Origin: Ureibacillus terrenus
GTDB lineage: Bacteria; Bacillota; Bacilli; Bacillales_A; Planococcaceae
NCBI RefSeq assembly: GCF_006569205.1
Contig: NZ_VIGD01000001.1
Coordinates: forward strand, 328,575 to 392,574
Direction of reading: 5' to 3'
Length of the DNA: 64,000 nt
Shown in pieces: positions 25,900 to 34,998 of the stretch. The translations under genes were made by a program, and so were the position numbers. The notes beneath the pieces were generated by a model. The model searched no databases, was not told the DNA's origin, and saw only the letters and a list, made by a program, of their open reading frames with translations. Position 1 is the stretch's first letter; every line of letters starts with the position of its first letter.

Positions 25900-27792
25900 T
25901 TACATGACCCTTTTAAACATTTTTTCGATTTCGTAAGAAGAGAAATGAATCATCACGGGGCGGCCATGGGGGCATGTAAACGGGTTTTCCGCTTTGCGCA
26001 GGTCCCCAATGAGCGCTTCCATCTGCTCTTTTGTCAAATACTGGTTCGCTTTGATGGAACGCTTGCAGCTCATCATGATGGCGGCTTCTTCCCTCAGTTT
26101 TTTCACATCGGTTTTTCTCGTTTTCAAAACTTGCTCAATTAATTCTTCGATGATTTCCTGTTCGAATCCTTTTGGAAACCATGTCGGATGCTCCCTTACG
26201 ACAAATGAAGACGGGCCGAAATCTTCAAGAAAAACCCCCACTTCTTCGAGCGCCTTCCGGTTTTCTTTTAAAATATATGCTTCATCCTGGGAGTAATGGA
26301 ACGTTAACGGCAAAAGCAGCGATTGCCGCTCATTCGGATCCACTTCCCCCACTTTTTCTTTAAAATATTCATATTTGATCCGTTCCTGGGCGGCATGCTG
26401 ATCGATTAAATAAAACCCGTCTTCCATTTGTGCCACGATATATGTGCCGTGTATTTGGCCGACCACTTCGAGGTCAGGGAAGGGCTCCTTCTTCTGTTGA
26501 TCAATCCGCCCTTCCGAAGTTAGAGGCTCATCCAATCCATTTTTGGCTGCCATATCCTTTATTTCTTCATCCCCATTATCCTTGGCATCTTCGTCTTTTT
26601 GGTATGTCCATTCCTCTGTTTGTACCTCTGTAGCGGGATCCCCTTTCATCTCTGCCGCGGTGCTTTCATTTACGACGGACGCTTCTCCGGTCAAGCGCTC
26701 CACGATGGAATGGAATTTGGTTCCATCGATGGACGGCTGCTTCCAAATATTCATCTGTTCGCTGTATGGCCGCGCCTTCTTTTCTTTTTTCTGGGCCAAT
26801 GGAACATTCATGTGCTCCCTGATGGCATTTCGGATGGTGTTTTCAATCAGCGGCAGCAAATCTTCCTCTTTGCTGAGACGGATTTGCAGTTTTGCGGGAT
26901 GCACATTGACGTCCGTCAAATAAGGGTCGCCTTCAATGTACAAGACCACGATGGGATACCGCTCGATGGGCAGAAAAGTATGGTATGCATCAATGATGGT
27001 TTTTTGGATGACATAATGTTTTACCCATCGTCCATTGACAAAAATGGAAATGTAGTTTTTCGATGCCCTCGTCACTTCCGGCAGCGTCGCATAGCCATGG
27101 ATTGTATAATCTTTTGTTTCGCCGCGGAAAGGAATCATTTTTTTCGCATTCTGCACCCCATAAATGGCGGCCAGCACTTGTTGGACGTTCCCCCTGCCAT
27201 TCGTTTGAAGGATGGTGCTTCCGTTATGGACAAGTTTGAAGGAAATATTTGGATAACCAAGGGCGAGGCGGTTCATTAAATCGATGGAATGCCCAAGTTC
27301 CGTTTGGATGGTTTTTAAATACTTCAGCCTTGCCGGTGTATTGTAAAACAATTGGGAAACGGTAATTTCCGTCCCTTTTCTGAGGGGGCCGGGCTTTTTG
27401 GAAACAATGGTTCCTCCTTCCAGCTCCAATTCAATGCCCGATTCCCCGTCGGAAGTCACCAGTTTCAGTTTGGAGACCGCGGCGATGGACGCCAAAGCTT
27501 CCCCGCGGAATCCCAGGGTGCGGATGCGGAATAAATCCTGTTCCTTGGATATTTTCGATGTCGCGTGGCGTGAAAAGCATAATTGGGCATCGGTTTCATC
27601 CATGCCGCTTCCGTTGTCGATCACCTGGATGGAGGAAAGCCCGGCTTCTTCAAGAAAAACTTCAATGGAGGTGCTTCCGGCGTCTATGGCATTTTCCACA
27701 AGCTCTTTCACAACGGATGCCGGCCTTTCCACCACTTCTCCAGCCGCGATTTTATTGGACAGCCATTCATCCATGATCCGGATTTTGCCCAT
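25900..27792 (-). CDS. mutL: DNA mismatch repair protein MutL
   Basis: 630 residues. GHKL ATPase N-terminus with KELVENAIDAGS, DNGSGM and GFRGEALASIAA; C-terminal dimerisation/endonuclease domain with LIDQHAAQERIKYEYF (about 465), the DQHA(X)2E(X)4E metal motif of strand-nicking MutL from bacteria without MutH. The linker (about 340-440) is acidic and poorly conserved. It follows mutS by 12 nt. Confidence 0.97.
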   Translation of the reverse strand: MGKIRIMDEWLSNKIAAGEVVERPASVVKELVENAIDAGSTSIEVFLEEAGLSSIQVIDNGSGMDETDAQLCFSRHATSKISKEQDLFRIRTLGFRGEALASIAAVSKLKLVTSDGESGIELELEGGTIVSKKPGPLRKGTEITVSQLFYNTPARLKYLKTIQTELGHSIDLMNRLALGYPNISFKLVHNGSTILQTNGRGNVQQVLAAIYGVQNAKKMIPFRGETKDYTIHGYATLPEVTRASKNYISIFVNGRWVKHYVIQKTIIDAYHTFLPIERYPIVVLYIEGDPYLTDVNVHPAKLQIRLSKEEDLLPLIENTIRNAIREHMNVPLAQKKEKKARPYSEQMNIWKQPSIDGTKFHSIVERLTGEASVVNESTAAEMKGDPATEVQTEEWTYQKDEDAKDNGDEEIKDMAAKNGLDEPLTSEGRIDQQKKEPFPDLEVVGQIHGTYIVAQMEDGFYLIDQHAAQERIKYEYFKEKVGEVDPNERQSLLLPLTFHYSQDEAYILKENRKALEEVGVFLEDFGPSSFVVREHPTWFPKGFEQEIIEELIEQVLKTRKTDVKKLREEAAIMMSCKRSIKANQYLTKEQMEALIGDLRKAENPFTCPHGRPVMIHFSSYEIEKMFKRVM

Positions 27793-27804
27793 CGGTATCC
27801 CTCC

Positions 27805-30378
27805 CTATTTTTTTAACGATTGCTGCAATCGATATAATAGATTCATGGCTTCGATCGGCGTCATCGAAACGATATCGGCGCTTTGCAACCGTTCCAGAAC
27901 TTCTTTTTCATTTGATTCCAGCTCATTTTTCTCCGGTTTCGGTTCTTCTTCAAACAAAGAAAGCTGAAGAGCTTCTTCCTTCTTCCGGGGCATCGGATGG
28001 TCCAATTGCTGGGATTCGAATTGTTCGAGCAGCCTTTGCGCCCTGTCGATGATTTCCTGCGGCATGTCGGCCAGTTTCGCGACATGGACACCGTAGCTCT
28101 TGTCCGCCGCGCCTTTTTTAACTTTATGCAGGAACACCACATTGCCATTTTTCTCTATTGCGCTCACATGGACATTCTGCAGGCGTCCGAGCTCTTCTTC
28201 CAATGCCGTCAGTTCATGGTAATGGGTGGAGAAAAGGGTGTTCGCTCCGATATGGTCATGGATATATTCCATCATCGCCTGGGCAAGGGCCATACCATCG
28301 TATGTGGATGTGCCCCGTCCAATTTCGTCGAACAATAACAAACTTCTTTCCGTCGCATTGGTAATGGCGTTCTGGCTTTCAAGCATTTCCACCATGAACG
28401 TGGATTGTCCGGATGCCAAATCGTCCGCTGCTCCAATCCGGGTGAAAATTTGGTCGGTAATCGGCAATTCCGCTTCGTCGCAAGGTACGTAGCAGCCCAT
28501 TTGCGCCATGATGACAATGAGCGCCACTTGCCGCATATAAGTACTTTTCCCAGACATGTTCGGCCCGGTAATGAGCATCATATTTTTCTCTTCCGTCAAT
28601 ACGCAATCATTCGGTACATACCCTTGTTTATTCAACATTTTTTCGACGACCGGATGTCTTCCGGCGATGATTTTGATGCCTTTTCCATCATGGAATTTCG
28701 GCCTTGTGAAATGATATTTTTCGGATACTGCCGCAAAGCTTAAGTACACGTCCAATTCGCTGATCAGCGAAGCAAGCTGCTGCACGCGTGGAATATAGGC
28801 CTTCAATTGTTCCCTTAATTCCACAAACAGTTCATATTCAAGGGCCAAACTTTGCTCCTCCGCGTGAAGAATTTGCGTTTCTTTTTCTTTCAGTTCTTCC
28901 GTAATGAAACGCTCTGCATTGGCAAGGGTCTGCTTCCGATGATATCGGTTATAATCCACATTGGAAAGATTGGATTTTGTCACTTCAATATAATAGCCGA
29001 AAACGCGGTTGAAGCCGATTTTCAAATTTTTTATGCCTGTCCGTTCACGCTCTTTTTGTTCCAGCTGGGCAATCCAATCTTTTCCGTTCCGAGCGATATA
29101 ACGCAATTCATCCAGTTCCTTGCTGTATCCTTCCCGGATGACGTCCCCGTCTTTGATGGCCACGGGAGGCTGGTCGGTGATGGCCTTGGAAAGCAATTGT
29201 TCGATATCTTCGCATGCATCCATTTTGTTCGCAAGCGTCACCAGTGTTTCTTTATTGCTTTCAATGAGTTTTTCTTTAATGGCAGGAACTTGTCTCAATG
29301 ATTCGCGCAGCTGCGCCAAGTCCCTTCCTCCCGCGTTGCCAAAAGCAACCCGGCCTGCAAGGCGCTCCAAATCGTAAACCTGTTTTAACAACTCCCGCAA
29401 CTCGTCCCGCAAGAAAAAATCGTCGATTAAATCCGTCACAATATCCAATCTTTCTTCAATCAAGGTCCGGTTTGCGAGAGGCTGATGAAGCCACTGCTTG
29501 AGTTTTCTTCCGCCCATCGCCGTAACCGTTTCATCCAAAATCCATAATAGCGTCCCTTTCTGGTCTTTGCCCCGGATGGATTGCAGCAATTCCAAATTAC
29601 GTTTGGAATTGGCATCGATTTGCAAATATTGCTTCGCTTCGGTATATGTAAAAGGCTGGATATGGGATAAGGAACGCATTTGCGTCCGCTCAATGTATTG
29701 CAGCAAATATTTCGCAGCGCCATAACATTTTTTTGGCAAATGAATTAAATATTTGCCTGCTTTCTCCTCACCCATTTCCTCATTTTCAATGGACAACACG
29801 ATGCCCAGATTGGCCGCCTGATCCTGAAGAAGCAGTTTTAACTCCTCCGTCACCACGAGCTCCCGGATATTGTACGCTTGCAGCTGCTGGAAGAGCCCCT
29901 TCGTGCCGCCCTCAATCAGGAAGGAGTTTGCTTCCCCCGTGGAAACATCCAAATAAGCAAAAGCAAACTCCTGTTCGGATAACCGTTCGGCACAGCCGAT
30001 GAAAATATTGGATTTATTATCGATCGTTTTTCCTTCCACCAGCGTCCCAGGGGTGATGACCTGAATCACTTCGCGCTTGACAACGCCTTTCGCCTGCTTC
30101 GGGTCTTCCACCTGCTCGCAAATCGCCACTTTATACCCTTTGGATACCAAGGTTTCAATATAGCTTTGGGCGGAGTGATACGGAACGCCGCACATCGGCA
30201 CCCGTTCATCACCACCCGCATCACGTCCTGTCAATGTAATTTCCAGTATTTGCGACGCTTTAATGGCATCATCAAAAAACATTTCATAAAAATCGCCTAA
30301 CCGGAAAAAGAGAAAGGCGTCTTCATATTCCGCTTTTATTGCCAAATATTGTTGCATCATTGGTGTATATGTAGTCAT
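27805..30378 (-). CDS. mutS: DNA mismatch repair protein MutS
   Basis: 857 residues, full length. The mismatch-binding domain I starts with TPMMQQYLAIKAEYEDAFLFFRLGDFYEMF, carrying the F-x-E wedge (GDFYEMF). The ABC-type ATPase has GPNMSGKSTYMRQ (about 611), and GRGTSTYDGMALA (about 690). It makes the mutSL operon with mutL. An extended -10 promoter lies about 33 nt upstream. Confidence 0.98.
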   Translation of the reverse strand: MTTYTPMMQQYLAIKAEYEDAFLFFRLGDFYEMFFDDAIKASQILEITLTGRDAGGDERVPMCGVPYHSAQSYIETLVSKGYKVAICEQVEDPKQAKGVVKREVIQVITPGTLVEGKTIDNKSNIFIGCAERLSEQEFAFAYLDVSTGEANSFLIEGGTKGLFQQLQAYNIRELVVTEELKLLLQDQAANLGIVLSIENEEMGEEKAGKYLIHLPKKCYGAAKYLLQYIERTQMRSLSHIQPFTYTEAKQYLQIDANSKRNLELLQSIRGKDQKGTLLWILDETVTAMGGRKLKQWLHQPLANRTLIEERLDIVTDLIDDFFLRDELRELLKQVYDLERLAGRVAFGNAGGRDLAQLRESLRQVPAIKEKLIESNKETLVTLANKMDACEDIEQLLSKAITDQPPVAIKDGDVIREGYSKELDELRYIARNGKDWIAQLEQKERERTGIKNLKIGFNRVFGYYIEVTKSNLSNVDYNRYHRKQTLANAERFITEELKEKETQILHAEEQSLALEYELFVELREQLKAYIPRVQQLASLISELDVYLSFAAVSEKYHFTRPKFHDGKGIKIIAGRHPVVEKMLNKQGYVPNDCVLTEEKNMMLITGPNMSGKSTYMRQVALIVIMAQMGCYVPCDEAELPITDQIFTRIGAADDLASGQSTFMVEMLESQNAITNATERSLLLFDEIGRGTSTYDGMALAQAMMEYIHDHIGANTLFSTHYHELTALEEELGRLQNVHVSAIEKNGNVVFLHKVKKGAADKSYGVHVAKLADMPQEIIDRAQRLLEQFESQQLDHPMPRKKEEALQLSLFEEEPKPEKNELESNEKEVLERLQSADIVSMTPIEAMNLLYRLQQSLKK

Positions 30379-30410
30379 GGTTTTCCCCCGCTTAAAATTC
30401 TCTAAAAAGT

Positions 30411-30440
30411 ATTATAACACGGCAAAAATTATTGCGATAA
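30411..30440 (-). promoter_or_regulatory. Extended -10 promoter of mutSL
   Basis: Leftward strand: TTATCG (30440-30435), 18 nt, TGTTATAAT ending at 30411 (TG-n-TATAAT). Confidence 0.6.
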
Positions 30441-30468
30441 CCGTGAACGGAAGCTTTTTCTAAACATT

Positions 30469-30503
30469 AGAGCACCATCCTTTTGGTCCTTTGATGGTGC
30501 TCT
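30469..30503 (-). terminator. Hairpin after cotE, probable terminator
   Basis: AGAGCACCATC (30469-30479) pairs with GATGGTGCTCT (30493-30503), an 11-bp perfect stem 9 nt after the cotE stop codon. The following bases are only moderately U-rich. Confidence 0.55.
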
Positions 30504-30512
30504 CAGTGAAGA

Positions 30513-31100
30513 TTATTGAAATGAAGAGGAGTCGTCGGCGGATTTTTTATTTTTATAATCGAATTCTTCTGATAAGCTTGAAGAGGATGATGAGCTGGAT
30601 GATTCATCTTCATCATCGTCATCGTCGAAATTCCATTCTTCTTCAAATTCAATCGGATGTACAGAAACGACAACTTTTGTTTCACCAATCACTTCAACCA
30701 AAAATTCGCGTTCGATGACGATGTTGAAGCAGTCGCCTCTTTGATTGATGATCGCTTCGATGCAGTTCGGCTGCTGCAGCACTTTCACGTGCACTTCATT
30801 TGAATCATTGATAATCTCTTCATCGCGGTAATGCAATTTGATTCTGTCTTTATATGGAATCGTTTCAGTGTAAACAGCCGTTTTGGAATGGTTATTGTAA
30901 GCATACCATACGTTTACATCGAATTTGCCGGAAACCTCTACATATTTTCCGACTTTTTTCGCGGAATAGTGATGGTTGATCACCCAGCATCCCAGAATGC
31001 TTGTCGGCGTGTTCGGCGGACGAAGCATTTCACTGGATTCCGTACGTTTTTTCCCCTTTGCGATCACCGCTTTTGTCACGATTTGACGCAAACGTTTCAC
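30513..31100 (-). CDS. cotE: Spore outer-coat morphogenetic protein CotE
   Basis: 195 residues. Assembles the outer spore coat around the forespore. The conserved core starts RQIVTKAVIAKGKKR and includes PPNTPTSILGCWVINHHY (about 28-45) and HVKVLQQPNC. The C-terminal tail is a low-complexity run of Asp/Glu then nine Ser (about 160-180), typical of the acidic CotE end. GTG start 31100 with AAAGGAGG upstream. A CATACAAT sequence about 31 nt upstream resembles the -10 of SigE promoters. Confidence 0.96.
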   Translation of the reverse strand: MKRLRQIVTKAVIAKGKKRTESSEMLRPPNTPTSILGCWVINHHYSAKKVGKYVEVSGKFDVNVWYAYNNHSKTAVYTETIPYKDRIKLHYRDEEIINDSNEVHVKVLQQPNCIEAIINQRGDCFNIVIEREFLVEVIGETKVVVSVHPIEFEEEWNFDDDDDEDESSSSSSSSSLSEEFDYKNKKSADDSSSFQ

Positions 31101-31130
31101 ACTTTTTCCTCCTTTACATCTCGTCGCACT

Positions 31131-31138
31131 ATTGTATG
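31131..31138 (-). promoter_or_regulatory. Possible SigE -10 element of cotE
   Basis: Leftward strand CATACAAT matches the SigE -10 consensus; no clear SigE -35 was found at the right spacing. Confidence 0.35.
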
Positions 31139-31354
31139 CGGCTAATGCCCAATTGGTGAAATATCAATTTTGTTTTCAACGAAATTTGTCAATGCCGGCC
31201 GGTGAATCTCCCAGTTTTCAATAGTGCATTCGCCTAACAAACATATAGTATTAAAGGAGCCGAAAAAGTGTTACGGTTTGCGGCAATTTTTTATCCCCCA
31301 AAGGAAACGGAAATGAGGGCTTCATTTCCTGTAAAATGTTATGAACGAAAAGAA

Positions 31355-31396
31355 AAAGCTACTGGAAAATCATTGCCTGATTTTCCTCGTAGCTTT
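31355..31396 (-). terminator. Terminator after ricA
   Basis: AAAGCTAC (31355-31362) and GGAAAATCA (31364-31372) pair with TGATTTTCC (31378-31386) and GTAGCTTT (31389-31396); leftward strand continues TTCTTTTC. Confidence 0.85.
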
Positions 31397-31398
31397 CA

Positions 31399-31836
31399 TC
31401 AAGAGCAGCTTCCGGGGCTTGAATTTTTGACTTTTGAACCGGTTTCGCCCGTCAACAGATTGCCTCCGGTTGATTCAATAATATCGTTAGTGACCGTCGT
31501 TGCAATGGCATTGGAAACCAGCTGCAGCAATTCATTAACTTCCAGCTGGGATTGTTTAAATTGTTGGACAACCGGAATTTCATCGATCTCTTTTTCAATC
31601 TCTTCAATTTTTTTCTCAACCAGTTTTAACGCTTTTTCTTTACCTAAATGTTGGAAGTTCACCGCTTGCTTCTGGAGCGATCTTAAACTGGCGATTTTTT
31701 CACGGACAAATTGGTTTTCATTGATTTGCGCTTCGGCTTTTTTGAAAAATTCCACTTCTTCCGTTTGGGCGATCATATGGGCAATTTCTTTCGCTTTTTC
31801 CACAATTTCATCTCTTGTATAAAGTTTGGTTGCCAT
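31399..31836 (-). CDS. ricA: RicA (YmcA), Y-complex subunit
   Basis: 145-residue helical protein of the YlbF/YmcA family. With RicF and RicT it forms an Fe-S-containing complex that works with RNase Y in mRNA maturation and promotes sporulation, competence and biofilm formation in B. subtilis. The helical core (residues 5-120) ends in a Gly/Ser/Thr tail with a Cys near the C-terminus (GSCS), matching the cysteine that helps bind the cluster. It abuts miaB with a 1-nt overlap. Its partner RNase Y is encoded in the same window. Confidence 0.92.
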   Translation of the reverse strand: MATKLYTRDEIVEKAKEIAHMIAQTEEVEFFKKAEAQINENQFVREKIASLRSLQKQAVNFQHLGKEKALKLVEKKIEEIEKEIDEIPVVQQFKQSQLEVNELLQLVSNAIATTVTNDIIESTGGNLLTGETGSKVKNSSPGSCS

Positions 31837-33377
31837 TATACTTCCACCTCATCTCGTTTTACTACTTCCACAAATTCACCGCGCAAAGAGTATGAGCTCG
31901 CTTTCGTAATTTTTACTTTTACCAATTGGCCAATCAATTCTTTTGGCCCTACAAAGTTCACAAGTTTATTTCTTCTCGTGTAGCCGGCCAATACATCGCT
32001 GCGCTTTTTGCTTTCCCCTTCAACAAGCACTTCGACAATTTGGTTTTCGTATTTTTTCAACGCCTCCCGAGAAAATTCTTCCACCAGCTGGTTTAGGCGA
32101 TATAAACGGTCTTTTTTCACTTCCAATGGCACGTTGTCTTTCATTTTTGCCGCCGGTGTTCCTTCGCGCGGCGAATAGATGTATGTGAAGGCGGATTCAA
32201 AGCCCACTTCACGATATAAATCAAGTGTTTCCTGGAACTGTTCTTCCGTTTCATTCGGATAACCGACGATGATGTCCGTTGTCAATGCCACATTCGGAAT
32301 GGCCGCTTTAATTTTCCGGACGAGCTCCAAGAACTGCTCGCGCGTATATTTGCGGGCCATGATTTTTAAAATTTCATTGGATCCGGATTGAACCGGCAAA
32401 TGAATGTGTTCCACCAAGTTTCCGCCTTTTGCAAGGACTTCGATTAAATGATCGTCAAAGTCGCGAGGGTGGCTCGTTGTAAAACGGATGCGCGGAATAT
32501 CAATTTTGCGCAGTTCATCCAATAAATCGCCGAGGCGATAGTCGATATCCGTGAAATCTTTTCCGTATGCATTTACGTTCTGGCCAAGAAGCATTACTTC
32601 TTTATAGCCTTTGGCCGCAAGTTCCCTTACTTCCCGGATAATCTCTTCCGGTCTGCGGCTGCGCTCTTTTCCGCGCGTATATGGAACGATGCAGTATGTG
32701 CAGAATTTATCGCAGCCGTACATAATGTTCACAAACGCTTTGATGGAGCCATGACGGGCCTTCGGAAGGTTTTCAATCACGTCCCCCTCTTTTGACCAAA
32801 CTTCTATGACCATTTCTTTGGACATGTACGCATCTTTTAAGAGATATGGCAAGCGGTGTATGTTATGGGTGCCAAACACCATGTCGACATGTTGATATTG
32901 TGTCAAAATTTTATTGACAACGGATTCTTCCTGGGACATGCATCCGCATACGCCAAGAAGCATGTCTGGCTTTTCGCGTTTATATTTTGCAAGCAACCCG
33001 AGTTCGCCAAACACTTTATTCTCCGCATTTTCCCGAATGGCACATGTATTTAAAAGCACGACATCCGCATCTTCGACCGTTTCCGTCGGTTCATAACCGA
33101 GCTGCATAAAGATGCCGGCCATTACTTCAGAATCGTGTTCATTCATTTGGCAACCATATGTGCGAATATAAAATTTGCGCCCTTTCCCCATTCCTTCAAG
33201 TTCTTCCGGAATGGTGAAATCTTTATAATATTTCACTTCTTCTTTCCCGCGTTTTTTCGCTTCTTTTAAAGAAGGAGCGGTAATGACCCGTTCAAAATAT
33301 TTGCTGTAATCTTTTTCGGTTTTTTGCGGCTTTGGCTGGACCGCCTGATTATTCGCTAAACGTTGTTCTTCGTTCAT
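31836..33377 (-). CDS. miaB: tRNA-2-methylthio-N6-dimethylallyladenosine synthase
   Basis: Radical SAM methylthiotransferase, 513 residues. N-terminal UPF0004 domain with three cluster cysteines ([37 protein letters not shown]), the radical-SAM CxxxCxxC in [16 protein letters not shown] (about 217-230), and a C-terminal TRAM domain ([21 protein letters not shown]). It acts on the product of MiaA. The first about 65 residues are a variable extension found in Bacillus homologues. Confidence 0.97.
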   Translation of the reverse strand: MNEEQRLANNQAVQPKPQKTEKDYSKYFERVITAPSLKEAKKRGKEEVKYYKDFTIPEELEGMGKGRKFYIRTYGCQMNEHDSEVMAGIFMQLGYEPTETVEDADVVLLNTCAIRENAENKVFGELGLLAKYKREKPDMLLGVCGCMSQEESVVNKILTQYQHVDMVFGTHNIHRLPYLLKDAYMSKEMVIEVWSKEGDVIENLPKARHGSIKAFVNIMYGCDKFCTYCIVPYTRGKERSRRPEEIIREVRELAAKGYKEVMLLGQNVNAYGKDFTDIDYRLGDLLDELRKIDIPRIRFTTSHPRDFDDHLIEVLAKGGNLVEHIHLPVQSGSNEILKIMARKYTREQFLELVRKIKAAIPNVALTTDIIVGYPNETEEQFQETLDLYREVGFESAFTYIYSPREGTPAAKMKDNVPLEVKKDRLYRLNQLVEEFSREALKKYENQIVEVLVEGESKKRSDVLAGYTRRNKLVNFVGPKELIGQLVKVKITKASSYSLRGEFVEVVKRDEVEV

Positions 33378-33492
33378 TGATTATGAATAACTCCTTTCTC
33401 CTGGATTCAAAGAGGAATCCCATTTTAATATTATAACGAAAACTTGATCGCCAGGACAATAAGAATCATACAATATGCACTTTTTGACATAT

Positions 33493-33849
33493 TTATCGTT
33501 CCGATAAAAAAAGGTCATATTGTCGCTGATCCTTTTCTTTTAAAATCGCTAAGAAAATCATGCAATATTCGACAACGGCATGCCAATTCACCGCATATTG
33601 CTGTTCGAAGCGATGTTTTGACATTTTCAATACCGATTTGAAGAGCCCGGTCGGTTCAATGCCTTTTTCATTTAAAAACCCCAAGAAAGCGAGAAAGTTT
33701 TTATGGTCTTCTACTGTCAGTTTTTTATCATCTACAAGCTTATCAATTTGTTCGCGATTTTGAAAAGAATTTGCTTTGCGGAACAGCTTCAACATTTGTT
33801 CCTCTTGTTTTTTCTTTTTTAAGGAAATGAAATCAATGATATTGTCCAA
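33493..33849 (-). CDS. Uncharacterised small cytoplasmic protein
   Basis: 118 residues, not recognised. Mostly helical with a Lys/Gln-rich N-terminus (MDNIIDFISLKKKKQEEQM) and no membrane segment or signal. TTG start 33849 with GAGG 8 nt upstream. It lies between korB and miaB, on the same strand, apart by over 100 nt on each side, so probably has its own promoter. Codon use looks like its neighbours. Confidence 0.75.
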   Translation of the reverse strand: MDNIIDFISLKKKKQEEQMLKLFRKANSFQNREQIDKLVDDKKLTVEDHKNFLAFLGFLNEKGIEPTGLFKSVLKMSKHRFEQQYAVNWHAVVEYCMIFLAILKEKDQRQYDLFLSER

Positions 33850-33983
33850 TGGAAAGACCTCGATTTCTTTACCGAATTTTATTCAATTTCCGTTCTTGCT
33901 ATCATCCATATTACCCTTTTTTTAGCTTTTAGAAAAAGAATTTCAAATGAAAATAAAAAAAATCGGTTGATTCATGCAAAAAG

Positions 33984-33999
33984 AATTTCCTAGGAAATT
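33984..33999. repeat. 16-bp perfect palindrome upstream of the 33493 gene
   Basis: AATTTCCTAGGAAATT, self-complementary, about 135 nt upstream of the small unknown gene. Could be an operator; no known family assigned. Confidence 0.4.
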
Positions 34000-34022
34000 T
34001 TGTTCATGCCATAAAAATAATG

Positions 34023-34077
34023 AAGTACCATCAACAAAAGAACTGCCGGAATGCAGCACTTCCGTCGGATGGTACTT
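34023..34077 (-). terminator. Terminator after korB
   Basis: AAGTACCATC (34023-34032) pairs with GATGGTACTT (34068-34077) around an inner CGGAA/TTCCG stem; leftward strand continues CATTATTTTT. Confidence 0.75.
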
Positions 34078-34131
34078 GCAATTGCCTTTGCTTTATTTTA
34101 CCAAAATATAATCACCATTCATTTCCTTATA

Positions 34132-34998
34132 TCACATAAATTCTTTCACCAGCTCGTTAAATTGTGTTTCGCTGATTGTCAAATCCGCTTCCACAAGCGG
34201 TTTTTCAGAGAAACCTTCAATCCGTTCTTCATATGGCACAGATTCAGGATCCTGATATACGATTCCAGTCACAAGCCCGTCTTTTTCCATCACTGTTTGC
34301 ATCGCAAGATCCCTGTTTCGAGGATCATAGCCCTCAATATCGCTTAATTTTGTCAAGTGTTCTTTAAACCATTCATACGTATTGATTTTATTGTATGTGA
34401 CGCAAGGGCTGAAGACGTTGATGAAAGCGAATCCTTTATGTTGGATTCCCGCTTCGATAATCGCAGTCAATTCTTTGATATCAGATGAGAATCCTTGGGC
34501 CACAAAAGTCGCCCCTGCGGATAATGCGAGTTCGACCGGCTTGATGGAAGTCTCTTTGGAGCCGTATGGTGTCGATTTTGTCACGAAGCCGTATGCTGAA
34601 CGCGGCGAAGTTTGCCCTTTTGTCAAGCCGTAAATTTGGTTATCCATGACAATATAAGTGATATCAATATTCCGGCGGATGGCATGAACGGTATGGGCCA
34701 TGCCTATTGCATAACCGTCGCCGTCGCCTCCGGTTGCAATGACGTTCAAATTGCGGTTGGCGATTTTTAATCCTTGGGCGATTGGCAATGCGCGTCCGTG
34801 TGTACCATGGAATCCATAGGCATTGATATATCCGCTGATGCGTCCTGAACAGCCGATGCCTGAAACGATTGCCAACTCATGCGGTTCGATGCCCACATTG
34901 GCAGCCGCCCTCTGAATGGCGGCCTGAACGGAGAAGTCTCCGCATCCTGGGCACCAGTTCGGTTTTACGTTGTTGCGAAAATCTTTGAATGTTGCCAT
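34132..34998 (-). CDS. korB: 2-oxoacid:ferredoxin oxidoreductase beta subunit
   Basis: 288-residue thiamine-diphosphate subunit. The N-terminal WCPGCGDFSVQAA (Cys 16 and 19), GIGCSGRISGY (about 47-57), THGRALPIAQG and the ThDP/Mg motif GGDGDGYAIG (about 91-100) are clear. With KorA it oxidatively decarboxylates 2-oxoglutarate or another 2-oxoacid and reduces ferredoxin. Gene ends overlap by one base with korA. It lacks a separate ferredoxin subunit, as in other aerobic two-subunit enzymes. Substrate cannot be fixed from sequence. Confidence 0.94.
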   Translation of the reverse strand: MATFKDFRNNVKPNWCPGCGDFSVQAAIQRAAANVGIEPHELAIVSGIGCSGRISGYINAYGFHGTHGRALPIAQGLKIANRNLNVIATGGDGDGYAIGMAHTVHAIRRNIDITYIVMDNQIYGLTKGQTSPRSAYGFVTKSTPYGSKETSIKPVELALSAGATFVAQGFSSDIKELTAIIEAGIQHKGFAFINVFSPCVTYNKINTYEWFKEHLTKLSDIEGYDPRNRDLAMQTVMEKDGLVTGIVYQDPESVPYEERIEGFSEKPLVEADLTISETQFNELVKEFM

